From: DATGMS01 sp040905145 | GTDB lineage: Bacteria > Bacteroidota > Bacteroidia > Cytophagales > Cyclobacteriaceae | DNA length: 64,000 bases | NCBI GenBank assembly: GCA_040905145.1 | Contig: JBBDSC010000155.1 | Span: forward strand, 1 to 64,000 | Direction: 5' to 3' | Shown here: one piece after another, positions 51,970 to 60,351 of the stretch | Layout: each line of letters opens with the position of its first letter | How positions within the stretch are numbered: the first letter of the stretch is position 1 | The notes under the pieces: model-generated | What the model saw: only the letters and a program-made list of their open reading frames with translations | What the model was told of the DNA's origin: nothing | Database searches by the model: none | Program-made: the position numbers and the translations under genes

Positions 51970-53637
51970 ATGAAAAAATTTTTGATTTTTGGAGTAGTAT
52001 GCACTATGATTTTGTCGGAACTAACAGCCCAAAGCGCATATGCCCCTATTGACAGGGACTATTATCATCTTCTCGACAGGTATGGGATTGTCAATGGGGG
52101 GATGGATGAAAAATTCCACACTGGGTTTAAGCCTTTCCGCAGGGATGATATTGCTGCTTTTGTGAATACACTGGGACAGGACCAATATCTATGGAATAAG
52201 GTAAATCGATTCAATATCTCTTACTTAAGGAATGACAATTGGGAATTTTCACAGCATACTATCCCTGTTTCACGAAATCCTTGGAAAGGCTTGTATAAAA
52301 AACCCTCGGATTTTTTTCACTACCGGGACAGCATTTTTGATATCCATATCAATCCGGTCCTTTATTTTCAGGGAGGGATTGAGTCCGGAAAACAACACTT
52401 TCAGTTTAGAAATACAAGGGGAATTGAAATGCGGGGAAGTATCGATCGGAAGGTAGGGTTTTACACTTTTCTGACTACCACCGAATCCACTTTGCCCTCT
52501 TGGGTCCATAATTATGCCCGGAACAACGGGGCAGTTCCGGGAGAAGGCTTCTGGAAGCCCTATAGAGACACAGGGTTTAGTTATTTCTCCGCCACGGGGT
52601 ATATCACTTTTCAGGTTTCCAAGCATATTGTTGCCCAAATGGGACAGGACAGGAATTTTGTGGGAGAAGGTTACCGCTCAATGATCCTTTCCGACTTTTC
52701 CAGTCCTTACATGTTTTTCAAATTGAACACAAGAATCTGGAAATTTAATCTTACCAATCTTTGGGGCCAAATGAACGCGGATGTACTTTACAATAGGGGA
52801 AGGCCCACAGATGGAAGATATCCCCAAAAATGGTTTTCCCATCACAGGTTAAGCATCAACTTGGGCAGAAAATTGAATATCGGCTTGTTTGAATCCGTCA
52901 TGGCCAATCAATTCGACTGGAATTACCTAAATCCGATCATCTTCTACAGGTGGGTGGAACACCAGCTGGGCACACCTGATAAGGTAATGCTCGGAACGGA
53001 TTTTAAATGGAATTTTTATCCCTCCATGCAGCTTTATGGTCAATTTTCCCTGGATGAATTTGTATTCAAAGAGTTTTTTGGAACAGATGGTAAAAACTCC
53101 AGCAGAAATAAACACGGTATACAGGCTGGGTACAAATACATCGACTTTTTTAAAATTTCCAACCTTGACCTACAGTTGGAATATAATCAGGCCAGACCTT
53201 TTACTTATCAGGAAAAATTTGATTACCAGTCTTTTTCTAATTACCGAACCCCTCTGACCCATCCAAGGGGAGCCAATTTCAGAGAAGCGGTGGCCATTTT
53301 AAGATACCAGCCCTTGCCCAGGCTAAGCCTGAATGCTACGGGGATTTACCATTATTTTGGTACTGACCCTGATGAAGCTTCCAATTTTGGCGGCGATATC
53401 TTAAAAAACAGGACTAGCCAAAGCACGGGGTTATTAGGGAACAAAATAGGGCAGGGAGTGGAGAACAAGGTATTATTGGGCACCTTGAATGCCACTTATA
53501 TGCTGAGGCATAACCTTTTCGTGGATGCTAGCCATACCTATAGGAATCATACTTTGCACACTGAAGCACCTGAAGGAAATCATTTAACTCAGTTGTCTGT
53601 AAGAATGAACATTAGCAGACAGGAATTCAATTATTAA
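51970..53637 (+). CDS. Wzi-like capsule assembly outer-membrane protein
   Basis: About 555 residues with a signal peptide (MKKFLIFGVVCTMILSELTA). A short N-terminal helical part (YHLLDRYGIVNG, FKPFRRDDIAAFV) precedes a large barrel with many aromatic strands (GIEMRGSIDRKVGFYTFLTT, VAQMGQDRNFVGEGYRSMIL). The GQDRNFVGEGYRS segment is typical of the Wzi-like family. Members bind or order surface polysaccharide; that role is inferred. The ATG at 51970 is preferred over one eight codons upstream because it starts a clean signal peptide. Confidence 0.78.
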   Translation: MKKFLIFGVVCTMILSELTAQSAYAPIDRDYYHLLDRYGIVNGGMDEKFHTGFKPFRRDDIAAFVNTLGQDQYLWNKVNRFNISYLRNDNWEFSQHTIPVSRNPWKGLYKKPSDFFHYRDSIFDIHINPVLYFQGGIESGKQHFQFRNTRGIEMRGSIDRKVGFYTFLTTTESTLPSWVHNYARNNGAVPGEGFWKPYRDTGFSYFSATGYITFQVSKHIVAQMGQDRNFVGEGYRSMILSDFSSPYMFFKLNTRIWKFNLTNLWGQMNADVLYNRGRPTDGRYPQKWFSHHRLSINLGRKLNIGLFESVMANQFDWNYLNPIIFYRWVEHQLGTPDKVMLGTDFKWNFYPSMQLYGQFSLDEFVFKEFFGTDGKNSSRNKHGIQAGYKYIDFFKISNLDLQLEYNQARPFTYQEKFDYQSFSNYRTPLTHPRGANFREAVAILRYQPLPRLSLNATGIYHYFGTDPDEASNFGGDILKNRTSQSTGLLGNKIGQGVENKVLLGTLNATYMLRHNLFVDASHTYRNHTLHTEAPEGNHLTQLSVRMNISRQEFNY

Positions 53638-53658
53638 TCCTTCGTATTGTCAATTTTC

Positions 53659-53927
53659 CTTGGTGCGAAAAATGAATTGGCTTACCCTATCTCCCAACTC
53701 TTGGGATTACAGTAGTGGCAGGGATTTTGGTGTATGGTGGTAGGTTGGCATTGGCCAATTTGATTGCCTATAGATCCACCTTGATAATTGCACATAGAAT
53801 GAATACCATTCCGCGTGCAGATGAGATCCTGGTCATTCAAAATGGGGAAATAGTTCAACGGGGAACTTCCAACGAAGTTAATTAAAAAGGAATATATTAT
53901 AAACTTTCAGCTATGCAGTCTGTTTAG
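53659..53927 (+). pseudogene. Decayed ABC exporter (MsbA-like) gene remnant
   Basis: Three pieces of an exporter can be read in order. NELAYPISQLLG (about 53671-53706) and, after a one-base frameshift, ITVVAGILVYGGRLAL fit the last transmembrane region. The text then jumps directly to RSTLIIAHRMNTIPRADEIL and VIQNGEIVQRGTSNEVN, which is the H-loop and the end of the ATPase domain. An in-frame stop precedes KGIYYKLSAMQSV, a typical exporter C-terminus. Walker A, signature and Walker B are deleted. So it has a large internal deletion, a frameshift and a nonsense codon. No intact copy is in the window. Confidence 0.82.
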
Positions 53928-53961
53928 TATATTAGGTGAAAAGAAACCAAATAGAAAATAT

Positions 53962-54327
53962 ATGAAAAAGGTCAGCGGAATATTTCAGCTTTTGGTAGCA
54001 TTATTTTTTGGGGTAGCATTGGTATTCTTCCTCATGTTTGATAGTGTGAGAAATGGGTTTGGGATACAGGAACTCACAGCAGGTACTGTTGTCCTATGGT
54101 TGTTGGTAGGCCTGGTATTATTTCTGATTTCCTGGGCCACTACGATGATTTACACGAATAATTTGAACAGTAAAATCAAAAAACTGGAATTGGAGAAAAA
54201 TGAAGTGAAAGCAGTGCTTTATGACATGGAGCGGGGAATTAAAGTAGGTAATATCGATAAAAAAATCGATACCATTGAGGAGGATAAAGATGGTTCCGGA
54301 ATCCGTCCCAGGGAAAATTTCAAATAA
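53962..54327 (+). CDS. Small membrane protein with coiled-coil tail
   Basis: A 121-residue protein with two membrane helices (about 8-28 and 40-62), then a charged helix likely to form a coiled coil (NNLNSKIKKLELEKNEVKAV) and a polar tail. The topology suggests the tail is cytoplasmic. No family is recognised. It lies between the exporter remnant and comM and has its own terminator. Confidence 0.68.
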   Translation: MKKVSGIFQLLVALFFGVALVFFLMFDSVRNGFGIQELTAGTVVLWLLVGLVLFLISWATTMIYTNNLNSKIKKLELEKNEVKAVLYDMERGIKVGNIDKKIDTIEEDKDGSGIRPRENFK

Positions 54328-54367
54328 CTCTTTTCCTCTCAGCTTTGGTCGAAAATCATTTATGTTA

Positions 54368-54396
54368 GGAACTTCCATAAAGGGAGTTCCTTTTTT
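54368..54396 (+). terminator. Rho-independent terminator upstream of comM
   Basis: GGAACTTCC (54368-54376) pairs with GGGAGTTCC (54382-54390) around ATAAA, followed by TTTTTT. It ends the transcript of the small membrane protein and lies only 18 bases before the comM ATG. comM therefore needs a promoter overlapping or downstream of it, or attenuation occurs here. Confidence 0.78.
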
Positions 54397-54413
54397 AAAT
54401 CAAAATTCATGAA

Positions 54414-55952
54414 ATGGTAGCTAAATCCTATGGGAGTGCGGTGTCCGGTGTGGATGCAAAGCTGATCACTATAGAGGTAAATGTTGGTCAGGGGACTAAT
54501 TTTTATATGGTAGGACTGCCCGACAGTGCTGTAAAAGAAAGCCAACAAAGAGTGGAATCTTCGCTTAAATACTTTGGCTACCGCATGCCCCGGCAAAAAG
54601 TGGTGGTCAATTTGGCACCAGCAGATATTCGCAAGGAAGGTTCAGCCTATGATCTGCCCATTGCCTTAGGTATTTTAAGGGCCTCAGAGCAAGGGGAGCT
54701 ACCGGAACTGGAAGAATACATCATTATGGGAGAACTTTCCCTGGACGGAAACCTAAGACCTATCAAAGGGGTACTTCCCATTGCCATTGAGGCCAGAAAA
54801 CAGGGCTTCAAAGGTTTTATTCTTCCCAAAGAAAATGCAAAGGAAGCTTCCATTGTCAATAACCTGGATATTATTCCAGTGGAAAATGTAGAAGAAGCGA
54901 TAAAATTTTTAGAAGGTGAACTGGACATTGCTCCCTTGATCACTGATACCAGGGATCTTTTTTACCACTCCGTAGATCATTATGCCTTTGATTTTGCGGA
55001 TGTGCAGGGTCAGGAGAATATAAAAAGAGCCATGGAAATAGCTGCTGCGGGAAGCCATAACGTAATCATGATAGGTCCCCCCGGTGCCGGTAAAACCATG
55101 TTGGCAAAAAGACTGCCCTCCATCCTCCCCCCTTTAAGCCTTCAGGAAGCACTTGAAACCACCAAAATACATTCTGTAGCGGGAAAATTGGGAGGGGAAG
55201 CCTCACTTATAGCACAGCGTCCTTTTCGCTCCCCACATCATACCATCAGTGATGTCGCCCTGGTAGGAGGCGGGGGCAATCCTCAACCTGGCGAGATCTC
55301 CCTTTCCCATAATGGGGTATTGTTCCTGGACGAGTTACCGGAATTCAAAAGAGCTGTTCTTGAAGTCATGCGCCAACCTCTTGAGGAAAGAACGGTGACG
55401 ATCTCCAGGGCAAAAATTTCCGTGGATTATCCAGCAAATTTTATGTTAATTGCCAGTATGAATCCCTGCCCCTGCGGCTATTACAACCATCCTGATAAAG
55501 AATGTGTCTGCGGCCCAGGGGTTGTTCAAAAATATTTGAACAAGGTAAGTGGGCCATTATTGGACCGGATAGACTTGCATGTAGAAGTAACTCCAGTTAA
55601 ATTTGATGAGATGACGTCTACCCGCAAATCAGAATCCAGTAAATCCATTCGTGAAAGAGTAATTATTGGCAGGCAATTACAAATTGACCGTTTTAGGGAA
55701 ACACCTGAAATTTACTGCAATGCGATGATGCCTTCTCATATGGTCAAGGAAATTTGTCAAATCAATGAAGCGGGTAAGGCTTTGCTAAAAACGGCCATGG
55801 AACGATTGGGCCTTTCTGCCAGGGCATATGATAGGATACTCAAAGTATCCAGGACCATTGCAGATTTGGCTGAAAGTGAAAATATAAAAGTGGAGCATTT
55901 GGCTGAAGCTATACAATATAGGAGTCTGGACAGGGAAGGTTGGGCCGGATAG
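54414..55952 (+). CDS. comM: YifB/ComM family Mg-chelatase-like AAA+ ATPase
   Basis: A 512-residue protein. The N-terminal ChlI-like domain (VNVGQGTNFYMVGLPDSAVK, QKVVVNLAPADIRKEG) is followed by an AAA+ module with Walker A GPPGAGKTMLAKRLPSILPP, Walker B FLDELPEF, and SMNPCPCGYY. The Mg-chelatase C-terminal domain has LGLSARAYDRILKVSRTIAD. ComM in this family is a branch-migration helicase that helps integrate DNA during natural transformation. The family call is firm; the role here is inferred. Confidence 0.93.
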   Translation: MVAKSYGSAVSGVDAKLITIEVNVGQGTNFYMVGLPDSAVKESQQRVESSLKYFGYRMPRQKVVVNLAPADIRKEGSAYDLPIALGILRASEQGELPELEEYIIMGELSLDGNLRPIKGVLPIAIEARKQGFKGFILPKENAKEASIVNNLDIIPVENVEEAIKFLEGELDIAPLITDTRDLFYHSVDHYAFDFADVQGQENIKRAMEIAAAGSHNVIMIGPPGAGKTMLAKRLPSILPPLSLQEALETTKIHSVAGKLGGEASLIAQRPFRSPHHTISDVALVGGGGNPQPGEISLSHNGVLFLDELPEFKRAVLEVMRQPLEERTVTISRAKISVDYPANFMLIASMNPCPCGYYNHPDKECVCGPGVVQKYLNKVSGPLLDRIDLHVEVTPVKFDEMTSTRKSESSKSIRERVIIGRQLQIDRFRETPEIYCNAMMPSHMVKEICQINEAGKALLKTAMERLGLSARAYDRILKVSRTIADLAESENIKVEHLAEAIQYRSLDREGWAG

Positions 55953-56053
55953 GCACCAGGTATGTTGAGTTGCCGTAAGTTAGATCCTGAAAATAAAAGT
56001 TGGAATAAATCACACTTTTTCATCTAATCTATAACCATAGAAAAGGAGAAATA

Positions 56054-56506
56054 ATGTGGAAAAAAGAGAGAACAATGAAAGAAGACACCAGTTTGGCCAA
56101 TTCCATTTCCGTATTTGCTGAAGGCTTAAAGTTGGAAGGCAATATCGAGGCCATCAATGACGTCAGGGTAGACGGAATCATTTTGGGAAATATATCCTCC
56201 AAAAGGAAAGTGATGGTGGGGGGTACAGGAAAGATAATTGGAAACATTGATGCCAATGAGGTATGTGTGATGGGAGAAATAACCGGGGATTTGCACGTAA
56301 AGGGTTTGGCGAAAATTGGATCCACCGGTAAATTAAAAGGGAACATTGTATCCGAAAAAATCCAAATTGAAGAGGGAGCTGATGTGGAGGCTACCTTAAC
56401 GAAAGTAGGAAGCTCACAAAAAGAAGAACGGGACAATTCCTTTGGTAAGATGAAGGAGCTTGAACTTAATAAATCAAAGCCCTCTCCTATGGAAAAGGTA
56501 AAATAA
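56054..56506 (+). CDS. Bactofilin paralogue 3
   Basis: A 150-residue bactofilin. The beta-helix is at about 20-120 (ISVFAEGLKLEGNIEAINDV, RVDGIILGNISSKRKVMVGG, GKIIGNIDANEVCVMGEITG, DLHVKGLAKIGSTGKLKGNI), with short tails. It lies 101 bases after comM on the same strand and is convergent with the next gene, so it has no obvious partner. It is closer in layout to paralogue 2 than to paralogue 1. Confidence 0.9.
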   Translation: MWKKERTMKEDTSLANSISVFAEGLKLEGNIEAINDVRVDGIILGNISSKRKVMVGGTGKIIGNIDANEVCVMGEITGDLHVKGLAKIGSTGKLKGNIVSEKIQIEEGADVEATLTKVGSSQKEERDNSFGKMKELELNKSKPSPMEKVK

Positions 56507-56530
56507 GGAGGATGCTGATGCCAGCCTTCT

Positions 56531-57637
56531 TTAAATAGAGTGAAAAGCCCGGTCCAAATCTTCCAGTAAATCCTCCAAATGTTCCAATCCTACCGAAACC
56601 CTGATAAGATTTTGGGGAGTCCGGGATTGGGGACCTTCAACGGCTGCCCTCCTTTCTATCAGGCTTTCCACTCCTCCCAAGCTGGTGGCGTTGGTGAAGT
56701 ATTTTAATTGGGCAATAAATTCGTCCGCTTTTTCGGCACCCCCTTTTATTAAGAAGGACAACATACCACCAAATCCCGTCATCTGTCTGGCAGCGATTTC
56801 ATGTCCTTTATGTTTTAGAAGGCCGGGATAGAAAACTTTTTCTACTTTTTCATGCTGATCCAAAAATGAAGCTATTAATCCCGCATGTTCTGCATGACCT
56901 TTCATTCTATAAGGCAGTGTCTTTATGCTCCGGGCAAGGTAGTAGCAGTCAAAGGGAGAGGGAACTATTCCTCCGATAGTCTGGACATTTTTGATACGCT
57001 CCCAAAGTTCATCTTCCTCCTTGGTGATCAAGGCGCCTCCCAATATATCACTGTGCCCACCTAAATATTTGGTTGAACTGTGCATCACCAAGTCGGCCCC
57101 CAATACCAATGGGTTCTGGAATACAGGAGTGCCAAAAGTACTGTCGCACAGCACTTTGATTTGATGGGCATTGGCTATTTCCACCAATGCTTTTATGTCA
57201 CTTATTTCCAACAAAGGGTTTGATGGCGTCTCTATCCAAAGTAATTTGGTTTCAGGGGTTATAGCCTTTTTCAAGTTTTCCGGATCTGTAAGATCTACAA
57301 AAGAAACTCTCAAAGCGTCCGAAAAAATCTCCGTTAACTGTTTCCTCATGCCATGATACATGTCATGGGGGGCTATGACATGGCTCCCTACCGGCATGGA
57401 TTGAAAAACAGCCATCCCCGCTGCATTTCCGGAGGAAAAAACGGCCGCTCTCTTGCCTAATTCCAATTTAGCCAACAAATTTTCCAATGCTTCCCGATTA
57501 GGGTTGGAGAGACGGGTATATAGCGGGGAGTTTTCCACATGTTCAAAAGTAGTTGATAGCGTGATAGGCTGTACAACCGGCCTATTGGTGTCGGTGATCA
57601 TATTAGCCCCGTGTATCGCTAAGGTTTCAAATTTCAT
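56531..57637 (-). CDS. Cystathionine gamma-synthase/lyase family PLP enzyme
   Basis: A 368-residue Cys/Met metabolism PLP-dependent enzyme. It has FETLAIHGANMITDTNRPVV, PLYTRLSNPNREALENLLAK, AAVFSSGNAAGMAVF, and the PLP lysine in MHSSTKYLGGHSDILGGAL. The C-terminal SLGGVESLIERRA and LIRVSVGLEHLEDLLEDL are typical. It could be cystathionine gamma-synthase, gamma-lyase or methionine gamma-lyase; the sequence does not decide. The ATG at 57637 is used; a TTG lies three codons upstream. It is 103 bases downstream of the HAD gene. Confidence 0.88.
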   Translation of the reverse strand: MKFETLAIHGANMITDTNRPVVQPITLSTTFEHVENSPLYTRLSNPNREALENLLAKLELGKRAAVFSSGNAAGMAVFQSMPVGSHVIAPHDMYHGMRKQLTEIFSDALRVSFVDLTDPENLKKAITPETKLLWIETPSNPLLEISDIKALVEIANAHQIKVLCDSTFGTPVFQNPLVLGADLVMHSSTKYLGGHSDILGGALITKEEDELWERIKNVQTIGGIVPSPFDCYYLARSIKTLPYRMKGHAEHAGLIASFLDQHEKVEKVFYPGLLKHKGHEIAARQMTGFGGMLSFLIKGGAEKADEFIAQLKYFTNATSLGGVESLIERRAAVEGPQSRTPQNLIRVSVGLEHLEDLLEDLDRAFHSI

Positions 57638-57740
57638 CTGTATCAAAATCGTTTAGGCTATTTCCTAAGGTAAAAATAGGGATTTTAAGCCGATTACAAG
57701 TCCTCCTTCCATGAAAAAATGGCACTTTCAAACATTCTGA

Positions 57741-58379
57741 TTAAACCGCTTTTAACAAAGCCTTCAATTCCTTGAAATTTGTGATTTTAAAATTTGCAGA
57801 ATGGTCGGTATGTTGGTTGTACCTATCAAACAATACGGTCTCAATCCCGAGTTCGAGTGCCGCTTTGATTTCCGAATCCGGATCGTCCCCTACTACCAAT
57901 ACTTCCGAAACCTTATATCCTTTTCTTTCCATAATATCCCTAAAAACATCCTTTTTTGTTTTTGTGGAGGTACTGGGATCCACTACATGGATTTCACTAA
58001 AATCCCGCTCAATATTCATTTTACGTATCTTGCTCCATTGCAGATCCCAAAATCCGGTAGTAACCAAAAAGCGTTCACCAAGGATTTTTTTTATTTCACC
58101 ATAATCGTCAAAAGGTTTGATTTCACCTTCATAGGTTAAGCCTTTCAACATATCAATCCCTTTTTGTGTTAGCTCCTTACTGAAATGGTGATTAGCGGCC
58201 ACTACCTGGAACGGCTTGCCCATGATATCTTCTTTGATCTTTTCCAAACTGCTCTTATGGTCCCCGCTGTCAGCAATAAGTTTAAACAAAGGGGCAAAAA
58301 TCTCTTCTCCAATGGTTTTCACAGCGTAAATGGTGTTGTCGAAATCGTAAATAATCGCTTTTTTATCCATGCTTTTCAT
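57741..58379 (-). CDS. HAD superfamily hydrolase
   Basis: A 212-residue HAD-type phosphatase. Motif I is IYDFDNTIYAV with the catalytic Asp pair (DFD), motif II is LVTTGFWDLQ and the final motif is LVVGDDPDSEIKAALELG. A helical cap lies between motif I and II, as in phosphoglycolate-phosphatase-like members. The substrate is unknown. An alternative ATG three codons inside is possible. Confidence 0.82.
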   Translation of the reverse strand: MKSMDKKAIIYDFDNTIYAVKTIGEEIFAPLFKLIADSGDHKSSLEKIKEDIMGKPFQVVAANHHFSKELTQKGIDMLKGLTYEGEIKPFDDYGEIKKILGERFLVTTGFWDLQWSKIRKMNIERDFSEIHVVDPSTSTKTKKDVFRDIMERKGYKVSEVLVVGDDPDSEIKAALELGIETVLFDRYNQHTDHSANFKITNFKELKALLKAV

Positions 58380-58412
58380 AAATTCTTCGATCTCTTCCTT
58401 AAATGATTTTTT

Positions 58413-58607
58413 CTATGATGCTCTTTCTGATTGATGATATATATGGTCGATAACAGAATTGATTTTTATTGCCGGGCTATCCATGTTTTTGAATATGCCG
58501 GACATATCGCTATGCAATGGTGCTTCCACCTCTCCTTTGATAAAGGGATGTTTTCCCTTGGTTCCAAAGATAAGGTGAATGTACATTTGTGAAAGCGATT
58601 GGCCCAT
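58413..58607 (-). pseudogene. Truncated IS200/REP-associated tyrosine transposase
   Basis: The 64 codons read as the start of a Y1-type transposase: MGQSLSQMYIHLIFGTKG, HPFIKGEV, and the stretch GIFKNMDSPAIKINSVIDHI, where intact family members continue to an HUH histidine pair. The frame then degenerates (DHIYHQSERAS) and stops. A full protein would be about 150 residues, so the 3' half, including the catalytic Tyr, is gone. Palindromic repeats lie just upstream. Confidence 0.78.
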
Positions 58608-58617
58608 ATCTTTTGTT

Positions 58618-58890
58618 TCAGCCTACATACAGGCTGAGGTTTATTTTTTCGTGTTCCTCTCTTGGGGAGACGCCCCAAGTTTTGATGTCAAAGCCTTGCA
58701 GGCTTAGGACCGAAACGTTTCCTGAAATGATGGAAAAGCATCTTAACCAATTGGAAAATCCTTCCGGGCTTATGTCGAACAATGGTCCACCGATAATACC
58801 GTGGATTTGCGGACAGGCTGAAAGCCTGCTACACCACAACTTGGGGCATCGCCCCAAGCAAAGCCACAGATCTGCCTCAGCCTGAAGGGC
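58618..58890. repeat. REP-like palindromic repeat cluster
   Basis: Two nearly identical hairpins CTTGGGG-N5-CCCCAAG are present: 58661-58679 (CTTGGGGAGACGCCCCAAG) and 58840-58858 (CTTGGGGCATCGCCCCAAG). Between and beside them are smaller palindromes such as AAGCCTTGCAGGCTT (58691-58705) and CAGGCTGAAAGCCTG (58814-58828). The GGC/GCC-rich hairpins next to a RAYT-like transposase remnant fit REP/BIME elements mobilised by such enzymes. No gene is supported here. Confidence 0.7.
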
Positions 58891-58942
58891 TGGAACAAAT
58901 AAATCCTAAGAAAAGGCAAGTCCTAAGATAAAAGCTTTACCT

Positions 58943-59905
58943 CTACCATCTTTTAAGCCCCAAAAGCTTTTCCCCAAGTTCCGTCAGTTCGGCAACCGGA
59001 CTCTTTTTTTCCCTTTCCTGGGGATCTCCCGGAAAGGCATAACCTTCGGGTCCCTGTTTGTTTTTCCAGCTATTGATCCGCCACTGTCGAAGCTCTTCAT
59101 TATCTTCCTGGGCCGGCATCATGGAAATGTACTGGGCTATCCGGACTTTGTCCCCACTTTTGTTGGGCCTTATACCATGCGGTTGAGTGCTGTTGAAAAT
59201 CAGGAGGTCTCCTGCCTCCAATTTAACTTTAACGGTTTCAAAACCTGTAGTATCGGGTTTAAAATGATCCCTATCCTCCCGCTGGCCTAGCTTCCAGGTA
59301 TCATAGCTTCGGTACAGCTCGGGAATACACTGGAATCCACCCATGTTCTCATCCGTCTGGTCCGCCAAGGCCAATACCCCCTGCACATTTTGGGGTTTTG
59401 TTTCGGGATCATAATCCCAATGGATAAATCCGCTATATTCAAAACCCTCGCGTATGGGGAAGTTCAGATTGGCCCGGTCAATGGTCACCCATAACTTTTC
59501 GGTTCCCCAAATATCGGAAAAAGCCTGATGCACCTTGGGGTATTGACGATTGTCCCACATATACTGGTGATTGTAGATTTCAACCATTCCGGTATTGGTG
59601 AGTTCTTTCATTTGCATAGTTACATTGGGTTTCCTGTACCAGGTTTCCATATTATCCGGATCTTTACCTTCATATTCCCATAGGTATTCCGCCAGCTTTT
59701 TGACCTGTGATTTGGGAACGGCATTCTTAATGATCACATACCCGTTCTCGATCCAAAATGACCAATCTTCTTCAGTCAATAGGTTTAGCGGCTTTCCGCT
59801 ACTACGGTCATTTAGCCGGATGGGGCTGCTGATGGCCGTTGAAGGGTTTCCGGGAATGGCTTTATGGTCTTCCAGGTGATTTGGTTTCTTTTCCTTATAA
59901 TTCAT
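58943..59905 (-). CDS. Phytanoyl-CoA dioxygenase family protein
   Basis: A 320-residue Fe(II)/2-oxoglutarate-type oxygenase. The metal ligands are His162 and Asp164 (FIHWDYD) and His243 (TQPHGIRPN), and Arg255 is placed to bind 2-oxoglutarate. The N-terminal part (WIENGYVIIKNAVPKSQVKK) is typical for the PhyH family. The substrate is unknown. It stands between the repeat cluster and a 446-base gap. Confidence 0.85.
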   Translation of the reverse strand: MNYKEKKPNHLEDHKAIPGNPSTAISSPIRLNDRSSGKPLNLLTEEDWSFWIENGYVIIKNAVPKSQVKKLAEYLWEYEGKDPDNMETWYRKPNVTMQMKELTNTGMVEIYNHQYMWDNRQYPKVHQAFSDIWGTEKLWVTIDRANLNFPIREGFEYSGFIHWDYDPETKPQNVQGVLALADQTDENMGGFQCIPELYRSYDTWKLGQREDRDHFKPDTTGFETVKVKLEAGDLLIFNSTQPHGIRPNKSGDKVRIAQYISMMPAQEDNEELRQWRINSWKNKQGPEGYAFPGDPQEREKKSPVAELTELGEKLLGLKRW

Positions 59906-60351
59906 GGTATATTAGTATGTAGTAGGGTTGATACTTGGCTCTTGATTTCCATAAACTAGAATACCCGTTGTCGCGCGTTTGTAACGCATGACGGCTAAAG
60001 TTGAGTCTGTGACTCATTACGTGAACTGTTTTGAACAACAGTAAAAACCCTTCTGATTTTAAGAAGAATTGGCATTAATTAAATAGGAAATCCAAACAAC
60101 TATGAAAATAATGGTTCATGTGATTGAAAATGAGTAATTGCATCCATATAAATCGTCCTCCATGGAAATCCTCCAAGAGTTTAGAAACCCTTGGGAGGAT
60201 TTGGACTAATATTTACGATATCAAATTATCTGTTTTGATGTCTGATTACAAAATCTTGAGGACTTTGCGTGAAAAGATAATTAAAACGGATTTTCCGTAT
60301 AGCGTATCCAGTAATCTAAATACAAATACTATATACCAAATACTAAAGACC
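59906..60351. other. Intergenic stretch without a supported gene
   Basis: A 446-base gap between two minus-strand genes. A plus-strand open frame starts at 60124 but runs antisense into the M28 peptidase gene and has no protein-like features. 60322-60348 has TAC/ATAC-rich units resembling those at 6025 and 50043. No RNA gene or terminator is evident. Confidence 0.5.

Noticed and set aside
58466..58678. 70-codon minus-strand frame overlapping the transposase remnant
   Set aside because: It is an alternative frame of the transposase remnant and the palindromic repeats, without protein features.
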